DNA of 11,047 nucleotides from Pseudomonadota bacterium (GTDB lineage Bacteria; Pseudomonadota; Alphaproteobacteria; Rhizobiales; Devosiaceae). This document shows positions 1 through 6,829 of the stretch, in pieces (position 1 is the first letter of the stretch; each line of letters starts with the position of its first letter). Location of the stretch: NCBI GenBank assembly GCA_023387585.1, contig JAEWHZ010000053.1:1-11047 (forward strand). Reading direction: 5' to 3'. The translations under genes were made by a program, and so were the position numbers. The notes under the pieces are model-generated. The model worked only from the letters and a program-made list of their open reading frames with translations, had not been told where the DNA came from and ran no database searches.

Positions 1-1661
1 TGAGCGTCGCGGCCATCGGTGCGGTGTTCATCGATGCGGCCGAGGAGGCGGCGATCGTGGTGCTGCTGTTCCTGATCGGCGAACTGCTCGAAGGGGTGGC
101 GACCGGGCGGGCCCGGGCCAGCATCCGTGCGCTCGCCGATCTGGTGCCGCGCATCGCGCTGCGCGAGGCGGGCGAGAAACTGGTGGAGATCCCGGCGGAC
201 CAGCTCGCGGTGGGCGATGTGGTGCTGGTGCGGCCGGGCGACCGGATTCCGGCGGACGGTGTGGTGGTGTCCGGCGACAGTGCCGTGGACGAGGCGCCGG
301 TGACGGGCGAATCGGTGCCCAAGCGCAAGCAGGTGGACGATCAGGTCTTTGCCGGCACGATCAACCAGGAGGGGGCGCTGTGTATCAGGGTGACGGCGGC
401 TGCGGCGGACAACACCATCTCGCGCATCATCGCGCTGGTGGAGGAGGCGCAGGAATCCAAGGCGCCGACCGAACGTTTCATCGACCGGTTCTCGAAATAC
501 TATACGCCCGGCGTGATGGTGGTGGCGGCGCTGATCGCCGTGCTGCCGCCGCTGCTGCTCGGCGAGCCGTGGAGCGAGTGGATCTACAAGGGGTTGGCGG
601 TGCTGCTGATCGGCTGTCCCTGCGCGCTGGTGATATCGACGCCGGCCGCCATCGCCGCGGCGCTGTCGGCCGGGGCGCGGCGCGGCCTGCTGATGAAGGG
701 CGGGGCGGTGCTGGAGCAACTGGGCAAGATCGACATGGTCGCGCTCGACAAGACCGGCACGCTGACCGAGGGCAGACCCAGGGTCACCGACATCATCGGC
801 ATCGGCAGGTCGCAGCGCGAGGTGCTTGCGCTGGCGGCGGCGCTGGAGGTGGGATCGAGCCATCCGCTGGCGACGGCGATCCTGGCGCGGGCCAGGGCTG
901 AGGGCATCGAAGCGGCTCGGGCCGAGAGGGCCGGTGCGGTGGGCGGCAAGGGCGTGGTCGGCACGGTGGACGGGCAGGATCTGTTTTTGGGTTCGCCCAG
1001 GGCGGCGGCACAGAGCGTCGCGATGGATGGCGAATTGCTGCGCCGGATCGAGGCGCTCAACGACGAGGGTAAGACCGTCTCGGTGCTGCTCGTCGATAAC
1101 GAAATGGCCGGCATCATCGCCATGCGCGACGAACCGCGCGACGATGCCAAAGCGGGGCTCGCCGAGATCAGGCGCCTCGGCGCCGAAGTGGTGATGCTGA
1201 CCGGTGACAACGTGCGCACGGCGGCCGCCATCGGTGCCGGGCTCGGCATCGAACCGCGCGCCGAGCTGCTGCCGGAGGACAAGCAGCGCATCGTCGGCGA
1301 GCTGAAGGCCGAGGGGCGGATCGTCGCCAAGGTGGGCGACGGCATCAACGACGCCCCGGCGCTGGCGGCGGCCAATATCGGCATCGCCATGGGCGGGGGC
1401 ACCGATGTGGCGCTCGAAACGGCGGACGCGGCGGTGCTGCACGGGCGGGTGACGGACGTGGCCAACATGATGGCGCTGTCGCGCGCCACCATGGCCAATA
1501 TCGGCCAGAACATCACCATCGCGCTGGGGCTCAAGGCGGTGTTCCTGGTGACGACGGTGATCGGCATCACCGGGCTGTGGCCGGCGATCCTGGCCGATAC
1601 CGGCGCCACGGTGCTGGTGACCGCCAATGCCATGCGGCTGCTGGCGTGGCGCGGGCGGTGA
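1..1661 (+). CDS. zntA: Zn/Cd/Pb-exporting P1B-type ATPase (ZntA/CadA family), 5' end cut by window edge
   Basis: ATP-driven inner-membrane exporter of divalent soft metals (zinc, cadmium, lead). The reading frame is open to the left edge, so the GTG at 24 is not the start; the metal-binding N-terminus and first membrane helices lie outside the window. Counting residues from base 24, one sees the actuator TGES at 94-97, the metal-site CPC in a membrane helix at 198-200, the phosphorylation motif DKTGTLT at 242-248, the P1B-specific HP dipeptide at 280-281, TGDN at 393-396 and GDGINDAP at 438-445. The last helices carry ALGLK (Lys504) and LADTG (Asp525), which match the lysine and aspartate of the ZntA transport site and argue against a copper pump. 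By recall the visible part aligns with E. coli ZntA without gaps in the motifs. No MerR-type regulator is visible. Metal class is confident; exact metal is inferred. Confidence 0.95.
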   Translation, partial: SVAAIGAVFIDAAEEAAIVVLLFLIGELLEGVATGRARASIRALADLVPRIALREAGEKLVEIPADQLAVGDVVLVRPGDRIPADGVVVSGDSAVDEAPVTGESVPKRKQVDDQVFAGTINQEGALCIRVTAAAADNTISRIIALVEEAQESKAPTERFIDRFSKYYTPGVMVVAALIAVLPPLLLGEPWSEWIYKGLAVLLIGCPCALVISTPAAIAAALSAGARRGLLMKGGAVLEQLGKIDMVALDKTGTLTEGRPRVTDIIGIGRSQREVLALAAALEVGSSHPLATAILARARAEGIEAARAERAGAVGGKGVVGTVDGQDLFLGSPRAAAQSVAMDGELLRRIEALNDEGKTVSVLLVDNEMAGIIAMRDEPRDDAKAGLAEIRRLGAEVVMLTGDNVRTAAAIGAGLGIEPRAELLPEDKQRIVGELKAEGRIVAKVGDGINDAPALAAANIGIAMGGGTDVALETADAAVLHGRVTDVANMMALSRATMANIGQNITIALGLKAVFLVTTVIGITGLWPAILADTGATVLVTANAMRLLAWRGR

Positions 1662-1678
1662 GGGGAACCGGTTCGGCG

Positions 1679-1696
1679 TGACGGCATTGCCCGTCA
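1679..1696. other. small hairpin in the 63-bp gap after the metal ATPase
   Basis: TGACGG at 1679-1684 and CCGTCA at 1691-1696 form a 6-bp inverted repeat with a 6-base loop. There is no T-run after it on either strand, so it is not a convincing intrinsic terminator. It may only be chance in GC-rich DNA. The gap also holds the ribosome binding site of the next gene (AGGA at 1714-1717). Confidence 0.25.
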
Positions 1697-1724
1697 GGAT
1701 GTCTCACGCAGACAGGACCGTGTC

Positions 1725-1934
1725 ATGACCGAGCCGCACAACCCCGCCGAACGCCAGCCCAAGGGCGATCACAATCGCCGGCTGGCGCTGGGCATCGAAA
1801 TCGATCATTTCGCCACCGTCGCGGGCCTGACGGCCGCGCAGGTGCACGAATACGAAATGACCAGCCCCGACCACGCATTCGATCCGGAGGTCGCGCAACG
1901 CTATGGCGAGGCGCTGGAGAAGCTGGGCGGATAG
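1725..1934 (+). CDS. small helix-rich protein, XRE/HTH-like, function unknown (69 aa)
   Basis: I do not recognise a named function. The ATG at 1725 has AGGA at 1714-1717, seven bases upstream, which supports it as a real start. The first 20 residues are polar and charged; from about residue 22 the chain reads like a short helix-turn-helix (DHFATVAGLTAAQVHEYE), then DPEVAQRYGEALEKL as a closing helix. The pattern of a helix, GLT turn and AQVHEYE recognition-like helix resembles the XRE/Cro fold, and similar short acidic proteins occur widely in Hyphomicrobiales by my recollection. It could be a small regulator or a non-DNA-binding relative. It lies 63 bp behind the metal ATPase on the same strand and may be co-transcribed. 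Its stop is three bases from the stop of the convergent IclR gene. Confidence 0.7.
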   Translation: MTEPHNPAERQPKGDHNRRLALGIEIDHFATVAGLTAAQVHEYEMTSPDHAFDPEVAQRYGEALEKLGG

Positions 1935-1937
1935 GCT

Positions 1938-2690
1938 CTATTCAGGGTCGCATTTCTCGATCGCGGTGCGAATGATGCCGGCGATCTCCGCGGCGCGGGC
2001 GGCGTTGAGCAGCGAGGCGGGGATGGCGATGGAGACGGCCGCGGTGGTGACGCCGCGACTGGCGCCGATGGGCACGGCCACGCCGCCGGCATCGGGATAG
2101 GTCTCGCCGATATCGTAGCTGTAGCCGAGGGCGCGCGCACGGGTGAGCTCGCGCGTCACCTTGGTCATGTCGGCGTGGTTGTACTGGCCGAAACGCGCCT
2201 CGTTGTGCTCGATGATGCTGGTGACCTGGGCCGGTTCGAGCAAAGTGAGGATGCTGACGGTGCCCGGGCCGATGCCGAGCGGCACGCGGCCGCCAATGCC
2301 GCCGGTGAGGGTCTGTACGAAGGCGGTGCCCTCATGCATGTCGACGCAGATGGCGTCGAAGCCGGCACGCACCATGAGATAGCTCGATTGCTGCGTTTCG
2401 GCAGCCACCTCGGCGACGGCGGGCCGGTAGCGACGCACCAGCTCGGTGATCGAGGTCGAGCGGTTGGCGAGCCCGAAAATGGCGGGGCCGAGCCGGTAAT
2501 GGCCATAGCGCTGGGCGCCTTCGACGAAGCCGCGCTTGGACAGCGCCACCAATGCGCGTCGCGTCGCCGATTTAGCGTCGCCCAACTGCTGGGAGAGCGC
2601 CTGAAGCGACATGCCCTCGACGCCGGCATTGCCCAGCCGGATCAGAATTTCGCCGGCACGCTCGGCATTGCTCGAACTTTCACTCGCCAT
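1938..2690 (-). CDS. IclR-family transcriptional regulator (250 aa)
   Basis: Cytoplasmic DNA-binding regulator with an effector-binding C-terminal domain. The N-terminus has the IclR winged helix-turn-helix: AGEILIRLG at about 12-20, then MSLQALSQQLG and the recognition helix ATRRALVALSKRGFVE at about 27-57, followed by the wing RYGHYRLGPAIFGLA (61-75). Residues 80-250 carry the IclR sensor domain, with the usual LGIGPGTVSILTLL and the late GGVAVPIGASRGVTTAAVSIAIPASLL stretches that line the ligand pocket in the family. Length is normal for IclR proteins. It is divergent from the oxidoreductase at 2820, the classic arrangement for a local regulator of a catabolic gene. The start at 2690 has only a weak Shine-Dalgarno, so translation may be low. 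The ligand is unknown; a catabolic intermediate of the neighbouring pathway is the natural guess. Confidence 0.93.
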   Translation of the reverse strand: MASESSSNAERAGEILIRLGNAGVEGMSLQALSQQLGDAKSATRRALVALSKRGFVEGAQRYGHYRLGPAIFGLANRSTSITELVRRYRPAVAEVAAETQQSSYLMVRAGFDAICVDMHEGTAFVQTLTGGIGGRVPLGIGPGTVSILTLLEPAQVTSIIEHNEARFGQYNHADMTKVTRELTRARALGYSYDIGETYPDAGGVAVPIGASRGVTTAAVSIAIPASLLNAARAAEIAGIIRTAIEKCDPE

Positions 2691-2721
2691 CGCAAAAAAC
2701 CATCCAAGAATGCCCAGTTAA

Positions 2722-2734
2722 TCCGATTATCGGA
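2722..2734. promoter_or_regulatory. candidate IclR operator: 13-bp palindrome
   Basis: TCCGAT and ATCGGA at 2722-2727 and 2729-2734 form a perfect inverted repeat around one central base. Allowing two mismatches, the symmetry extends to 2718-2738. It sits between the divergent IclR and oxidoreductase genes and overlaps a candidate -10 hexamer for the IclR gene, as expected for autoregulation. IclR-family proteins bind short palindromes in such gaps. Binding itself is inferred. Confidence 0.5.
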
Positions 2735-2762
2735 ATAGTGTCTATAGGTAAAAACCGACTAT
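2723..2762. repeat. direct repeat of a half-site-like octamer, 32 bp apart
   Basis: CCGATTAT at 2723-2730 recurs as CCGACTAT at 2755-2762, with one mismatch. The 32-bp spacing is close to three helical turns, so two dimers could sit on the same face of the DNA. In addition AATAGT (2734-2739) and ACTATT (2758-2763) are inverted copies of each other, giving an AT-rich dyad between the two octamers. Confidence 0.4.
2726..2754 (-). promoter_or_regulatory. candidate sigma-70 promoter for the IclR gene
   Basis: Read on the - strand, GATAAT (plus-strand 2726-2731) is one base from the consensus -10. It lies 17 bases downstream of TTTTTA (2749-2754), a poor -35 match. The implied transcription start would be roughly 30 bases upstream of the IclR start codon at 2690. 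The -10 is embedded in the palindrome. Confidence 0.35.
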
Positions 2763-2791
2763 TGTTCTATCCTGTCCTCGGAAAGTAACTT
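2762..2791 (+). promoter_or_regulatory. weak candidate promoter for the rightward oxidoreductase
   Basis: TTGTTC at 2762-2767 and TAACTT at 2786-2791 are separated by 18 bases and lie in the AT-rich gap just before the gene at 2820. Both hexamers are imperfect, which would fit a promoter needing activation, but other pairings in this AT-rich stretch are possible (for example TCTATA at 2741-2746 as a -10). Confidence 0.25.
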
Positions 2792-2802
2792 TTTCATTCC
2801 TC

Positions 2803-2813
2803 AGGAGGCAGGA
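2803..2813 (+). promoter_or_regulatory. strong ribosome binding site of the rightward oxidoreductase
   Basis: AGGAGG at 2803-2808 is a full Shine-Dalgarno match, with a second AGGA at 2810-2813 six bases before the ATG at 2820. It fixes the start of the oxidoreductase and suggests efficient translation once transcribed. Confidence 0.75.
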
Positions 2814-2819
2814 ATTTCG

Positions 2820-3968
2820 ATGTTCGACTTTGCAGTTGTCGGTGCGGGAATCAGCGGGTCGGCGACGGCCCATGAGCTGGCGAGGCGCGGTCATAGCGTG
2901 GTTCTGATAGATCAATATGGTCCGGCGTCAATGGCTTCGGGCTGGACGCTGGCCGGGGTGCGCCAGTCGGGCCGGCATCCGGCGGAGTTGCCGCTGGCGC
3001 AGGCCGCGGTCGCCATCTGGCAGACGCTGGCCGAGGAACTCGGGGGCGAGACCTTCTACCGGCAGGTCGGCAATCTGCGCTGCGCGCGCAATGCGGTCGA
3101 GGTCGAGCGGATCGAAACCATCATCGCCGAGCACAGTGCGGTCGGCCTCGAAATGCATATGGTGCGCGGCCGCGAGGTGCAGGAGTTCGCGCCGCTGGTG
3201 TCGCCGGATGTGATCTGCGCCTCGTTCTGCCCCAGCGACGGACATGCCGATCCGCAGGCGACGGTGAATAGTTATGTCGAGGCCGGCAAGCGGCTCGGCG
3301 TCGAGACGCGCTTCGGCGAGATCGTCACCGGCATCGAGGTGAAGAACGGCAAGGCGGTCGGGGTGCGTACCAAGACCGGGGTGATCGCCGCCGGACAGGT
3401 GGTGGTGGCGGCCGGCATCCACGCCAATGCGCTGATCGAGCCGTTCGGCTATCACGTACCCTATGAGGTGATGAGCGCCACGATGATGCGCTCGGTGCAG
3501 ATGCCGGCGCGCGAGATGCCGGTGATCGGGGTGGCCAATGGCGACACCACGCTGCGCCAGGAAGCGCATGGCCAGTACCGCATCGGCGGCGGCCACGAGG
3601 TGTGGGACGGCCAGCTCGATCTCGATCCGTGGCCGCAGGTGCGCCCGCGCGCCTCGAGCGTGTTTGAATTGATCGAGCGCTATACGGCGCTGGTGCCGTC
3701 GCTGGCCGACGTCAAGCTCGACCGGCTGTGGTGCGGGCTGATCGACCAGACGGTGGATGCGATCCCGGTGCTCGACGTGCTGCCGGAAGCCGGCGGGGTG
3801 GTGTTGGCCACGGGCTTTTCCGGGCACGGCTTCTGCCTGGGGCCGATCACCGGAAAGATCCTCGCAGATCTGGCCGAGGGCAGAACGCCGTCGCTGCCGA
3901 TCGAGCCCTTCCGCATGTCGCGCTTCGCCGAAGCCGGGGCCAGCCCGGCGGTCGAGCTGCACGGCTGA
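2820..3968 (+). CDS. FAD-dependent DAO-family oxidoreductase, copy 1 (382 aa)
   Basis: Flavoenzyme of the DadA/sarcosine oxidase (SoxB)/glycine oxidase superfamily, which oxidises an amine or amino acid at the C-N bond to an imine. The Rossmann dinucleotide motif GAGISG is at 8-13, followed by ARRGHSVVLID with the acidic residue that binds the adenosine ribose. An ASGWTLAGVRQSGRHPAELP block lies at 39-58, in the place where this superfamily binds FAD near the substrate. The C-terminal FAD motif GFSGHGFCLGP is at 332-342. No signal peptide or membrane helix is seen, so it is cytoplasmic. It has its own promoter region, divergent from the IclR gene. A clear paralog lies in the operon at 9356-10525, identical to this protein through much of the 39-58 block and the C-terminal motif. 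Substrate (D-amino acid, N-methyl amino acid, opine or similar) cannot be read from sequence. Confidence 0.92.
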   Translation: MFDFAVVGAGISGSATAHELARRGHSVVLIDQYGPASMASGWTLAGVRQSGRHPAELPLAQAAVAIWQTLAEELGGETFYRQVGNLRCARNAVEVERIETIIAEHSAVGLEMHMVRGREVQEFAPLVSPDVICASFCPSDGHADPQATVNSYVEAGKRLGVETRFGEIVTGIEVKNGKAVGVRTKTGVIAAGQVVVAAGIHANALIEPFGYHVPYEVMSATMMRSVQMPAREMPVIGVANGDTTLRQEAHGQYRIGGGHEVWDGQLDLDPWPQVRPRASSVFELIERYTALVPSLADVKLDRLWCGLIDQTVDAIPVLDVLPEAGGVVLATGFSGHGFCLGPITGKILADLAEGRTPSLPIEPFRMSRFAEAGASPAVELHG

Positions 3969-3970
3969 GC

Positions 3971-4014
3971 AGTCCCTGTTCTGATCGAATCAGAACAGGG
4001 ACTTCAAGTTTTTG
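3971..4014 (+). terminator. perfect 15-bp inverted repeat, probable terminator of the rightward oxidoreductase
   Basis: AGTCCCTGTTCTGAT (3971-3985) and its exact reverse complement (3989-4003) enclose the 3-base loop CGA, two bases after the oxidoreductase stop codon. The run GTTTTTG at 4009-4014 follows after five other bases, so the T-tract is short and displaced. A terminator or 3'-end stabilising hairpin for the + strand gene is the simplest reading. Confidence 0.65.
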
Positions 4015-4020
4015 ATTGTC

Positions 4021-4065
4021 GCGTTTCCGAACCGCAAAAGTGGGAGCCACTTTTGCTGGAAACGC
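4021..4065. repeat. compound palindrome resembling dispersed rhizobial intergenic repeats
   Basis: The outer arms GCGTTTCC (4021-4028) and GGAAACGC (4058-4065) and the inner arms GCAAAAGTGG (4034-4043) and CCACTTTTGC (4047-4056) pair into one long hairpin with loop GAG and an asymmetric bulge (five bases against one). From memory, palindromes with a GCAAAAGTGG-type core and the preceding TTTTTGATTGTCGC are common between genes in Hyphomicrobiales. It is probably a copy of such an element rather than a gene-specific site. Only one copy occurs in this window. Confidence 0.6.
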
Positions 4066-4071
4066 TCCTGT

Positions 4072-4111
4072 AAAAAAAGCATGACCCGGCGGGGGAGGAC
4101 CGCCGGGTCAT
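4072..4111 (-). terminator. intrinsic terminator of the leftward transporter operon
   Basis: ATGACCCGGCGG (4081-4092) and its exact reverse complement (4100-4111) form a GC-rich 12-bp stem with a 7-base loop. On the - strand the stem is followed two bases later by seven T (plus-strand A-run 4072-4078). It lies 31 bases after the stop codon of the ATPase gene, the textbook position. A T-run at 4124-4129 may also give it weak activity on the + strand. Confidence 0.88.
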
Positions 4112-4142
4112 TCGGTCGGGGATTTTTTCGCGAGGGCGAAGC

Positions 4143-5927
4143 TCAGGCGGCTTCCATCACGAAATGTCCCGGTCCCACTTCCTTGTAGCGCGCCTCGACC
4201 GGCTGGTAGTCGATGGGGCGGATGGGGCTGCGCAGCTCGTCGGAGACCTTGTCGCTGCGCCTCTCGCGCCGGGCGGCGGGATCGGCGATGGGCACGGCGG
4301 CGAGCAGCTTTTGCGTATAGGGATGGGTGGGCGAGCCGATGACGGCGGAACGCGGACCCATCTCGACGATCCTTCCGAGATACATCACCGCGATGCGGTG
4401 GCTGACGCGCTCGACCACGGCCATGTCGTGGCTGATGAACAGATAGGACAGGCCGAGGTCTTCCTGCAGATCGAGCATCAGGTCGGTGACCTGCGCCTTG
4501 ATCGACACGTCGAGCGCCGACACGGCCTCGTCGGCGATGACAAGGCGCGGATCGAGCGCCAGCGCGCGGGCGATGCAGATGCGCTGGCGCTGGCCGCCGG
4601 AGAATTCGTGCGGGAAGCGGGTGGCGAGCGCGGGGTCGAGCTCGACGCGGCGCAGCAGTTCCGCGACACGGTCCTCGGCCTCGCTGCCGGAGACGATGCC
4701 ATGGACATGCAGTGGCTCGGCGATGGCCGAACCTACGGTCTGGCGCGGATCGAGCGAGCCATAGGGGTCCTGGAAAATCATCTGCATGCGCTGGCGGATG
4801 CGACGCAGGGCTGGGCCGTAGCTGGCCAGCACGTCCTCGCCCTCGAAGCGCACCTCGCCCGAGATCGGCTCGCTGAGGCGCAGTATGGATCGTCCGGTGG
4901 TCGACTTGCCGCAGCCGGATTCACCGACCAGCGCGAGGGTCTCGCCGCGGGCGATGGAGAAGGAGACGCCGTCGACGGCATGCACGTTCCCGGTATGGCG
5001 GCTCAAAAGCCCGCTTTTGACGCGGAAGCGGGTGACGAGGTCCTTCACTTCGAGGATCGGGCCTTCGGCGGTCGCCGCATCGGGCTCGATCCGCGCGGCG
5101 GCCGGGGTCGTGCGCGGGCGAAAACGCATGGGGCCGGCGTGACCGGTCATGTCGCCCAGCCGCGGCACGGCGGCCAGCAGATCCTTTGTATAGCGGTTCT
5201 GCGGCTCGGCAAAGATGCGGCCCACCGGGCCCTGTTCGAGCAGCTCGCCATAGCGCATCACCAGCACGTCGTCGGCAATTTCGGCGACGACGCCCATGTC
5301 GTGGGTGATGAACAGCACGGATGTGCCGGTCTCGCGCTGCAATTCGGCCAGCAGGCCCAGAATCTCGGCCTGGATGGTGACATCGAGCGCCGTGGTCGGC
5401 TCGTCGGCGATCAGGAGGCGCGGCTTGCAGGCGAGCGCCATGGCGATCATCACCCGCTGGCGCATGCCGCCCGAGAAGGTGTGCGGATACTCCGAATAGC
5501 GCCGGGCGGCGTCGGGAATGCGCACGCGATCGAACAGGCGCAGGACTTCCTGCTTCGCCTGAGCGGGCGTCAGCTCGGTGTGGTAGCGCAGGGCCTCGGC
5601 AACCTGGTCGCCGACGCGCAGCACCGGGTTGAGGCTGGTCATCGGCTCCTGGAAGATCATGCCGGCAAGGCTGCCGCGCGCCTTGCGCAATTGGCGCCCG
5701 TCGAGCGCTAGCATGTCGGTGCCGGCGAGCCGGATCGAGCCCGAGACGCGGGCATTGGCCGGCAGCAGCCGCATGATGGAGAGGGCCGTGACCGACTTGC
5801 CCGAGCCGGATTCGCCCACCAGGGCGAGCGTCTTGCCGGCATCGAGGGTGAAGGAGATGCCCTTGACGACCTCGGACTTGCCGAAGGCGATGCGCAGGTC
5901 GGTGACGGAGAGGACCGGTTCGCTCAT
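4143..5927 (-). CDS. fused double ABC ATPase of peptide/opine-type importer (DppD-DppF, 594 aa)
   Basis: Cytoplasmic energy unit of the importer, with both nucleotide-binding domains in one chain. Domain 1 (about 1-260): Walker A GESGSGKS 38-45, Q-loop Gln93, signature FSGGMRQR 151-158, Walker B LLIADEP 171-177, switch His209. Domain 2 (about 290-550): GESGCGKS 335-342, Gln386, FSGGQRQR 442-449, LVIADEA 462-468, His500. Both domains keep all catalytic residues. NRYTKDLLAAVP (244-255) and HPYTQKLLAAVP (535-546) are the oligopeptide-type C-terminal motifs. The frame is open far upstream (to 6878), but that part is antisense-free shadow over the permease; the ATG at 5927 overlaps the permease stop as ATGA, which fixes the start. 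It is the last gene of the operon, before the terminator at 4072-4111. Confidence 0.95.
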   Translation of the reverse strand: MSEPVLSVTDLRIAFGKSEVVKGISFTLDAGKTLALVGESGSGKSVTALSIMRLLPANARVSGSIRLAGTDMLALDGRQLRKARGSLAGMIFQEPMTSLNPVLRVGDQVAEALRYHTELTPAQAKQEVLRLFDRVRIPDAARRYSEYPHTFSGGMRQRVMIAMALACKPRLLIADEPTTALDVTIQAEILGLLAELQRETGTSVLFITHDMGVVAEIADDVLVMRYGELLEQGPVGRIFAEPQNRYTKDLLAAVPRLGDMTGHAGPMRFRPRTTPAAARIEPDAATAEGPILEVKDLVTRFRVKSGLLSRHTGNVHAVDGVSFSIARGETLALVGESGCGKSTTGRSILRLSEPISGEVRFEGEDVLASYGPALRRIRQRMQMIFQDPYGSLDPRQTVGSAIAEPLHVHGIVSGSEAEDRVAELLRRVELDPALATRFPHEFSGGQRQRICIARALALDPRLVIADEAVSALDVSIKAQVTDLMLDLQEDLGLSYLFISHDMAVVERVSHRIAVMYLGRIVEMGPRSAVIGSPTHPYTQKLLAAVPIADPAARRERRSDKVSDELRSPIRPIDYQPVEARYKEVGPGHFVMEAA

Positions 5928-6829
5928 GAATTGTTGCCCAGCTTGGGATCGATGGCGTCGCGCAGGCCGTCGCCGATGAGATTGAGCGCCAGCACGAGGA
6001 CCAGCACGGCAAGGCTGGGGAACAGGGCGACCGAATAGCTGTCGAGGATGTTCTCGAAGCCTTCGCGCACCATGCCGCCCCAGGTCGGCGTGGGCGGGGC
6101 GATGCCGAGGCCGATAAAGGCGAGCGAGGCTTCGGTGCGCACGGCGGTGGCCATCCACAGCGAGGCCATGACGATGATCTCGGGCACGATGTTGGGCAGG
6201 ATGTGCCGGAACATGATGCGCAGGTCGGAAAAGCCGAGCGCGCGGCCGGCCTGTACGAATTCGCGTTCGCGCAGCGCCATCACGGGAGCGCGCGCGATGC
6301 GGGCGAAGGCGGGCACGGCGGTGAAGGCGATGGCGACGACGATGTTGAACACGCTGGCGCCGAGCACGGCGACGAGAATGATGCCCAGGATCAGCGCCGG
6401 GAAGGCGAGGACCACGTCCATGATCTGCATGATGACGATGTCGACGCGGCCGCCGAAATAGCCGGCGATCAACCCGATCAGCGAGCCGATGACCACGGCG
6501 GCGGTGATCGAGAGGATGCCGATGGTCAGCGAGATCCGCGCGCCGTAGAGCAGGCGCGAGAGAATGTCGCGCCCGTAATAGTCGGTGCCCAGCCAGTGCT
6601 CCCAGCTCGGCCCCTGCAGCCGGTTGACGATGCGCTGGGCGATCGGGTCGTGCGGGGCGATCCAGGGCGCGAGAATGGCGGCCAGGATGATGGCGACGAA
6701 GATGATGGTGCCGATCAGCGTGGTCGGGTTGCTGGTCAGCGCCTTGCCGGTGAAGCGCAGCGCGTTGCCGGCGAGCAGCGCGAACTCGTTGCGACGGGGC
6801 GGCAGGGAGGTCGTTTCGACTTTGCTCAT
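5924..6829 (-). CDS. ABC importer permease, DppC type (301 aa)
   Basis: Second inner-membrane permease of the importer, forming the channel with the DppB-type partner. After a cytoplasmic N-terminus of about 35 residues comes helix 1 (TLIGTIIFVAIILAAILAP, about 37-55), the family motif HWLGTDYYGRDILSRLLYGAR (around 78-98), four more hydrophobic helices, the EAA coupling loop EREFVQAGRALG (about 188-199) that docks on the ATPase, LGIAPPTPTWG (241-251) and the C-terminal GDGLRDAIDP (286-295). Length is normal for DppC. Its start overlaps the upstream permease by four bases (ATGA, 6826-6829) and its stop overlaps the ATPase start in the same way, so the three are translationally coupled. Confidence 0.95.
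   Translation of the reverse strand: MSKVETTSLPPRRNEFALLAGNALRFTGKALTSNPTTLIGTIIFVAIILAAILAPWIAPHDPIAQRIVNRLQGPSWEHWLGTDYYGRDILSRLLYGARISLTIGILSITAAVVIGSLIGLIAGYFGGRVDIVIMQIMDVVLAFPALILGIILVAVLGASVFNIVVAIAFTAVPAFARIARAPVMALREREFVQAGRALGFSDLRIMFRHILPNIVPEIIVMASLWMATAVRTEASLAFIGLGIAPPTPTWGGMVREGFENILDSYSVALFPSLAVLVLVLALNLIGDGLRDAIDPKLGNNS

Noticed and set aside
584..1687. Long - strand open frame opposite the metal ATPase
   Set aside because: Ser/Ala/Pro-rich shadow frame; the + strand matches ZntA over its whole length.
2928..3962. Long - strand open frame opposite oxidoreductase copy 1
   Set aside because: His/Arg/Leu-rich shadow product without domains; the + strand gene has a strong ribosome binding site and full FAD motifs.
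4164..5711. Long + strand open frame opposite the ATPase gene
   Set aside because: Antisense shadow of GC-rich coding DNA; its residues are a His/Asp/Gly-rich mix without any domain, and the opposite strand encodes a complete ABC ATPase.
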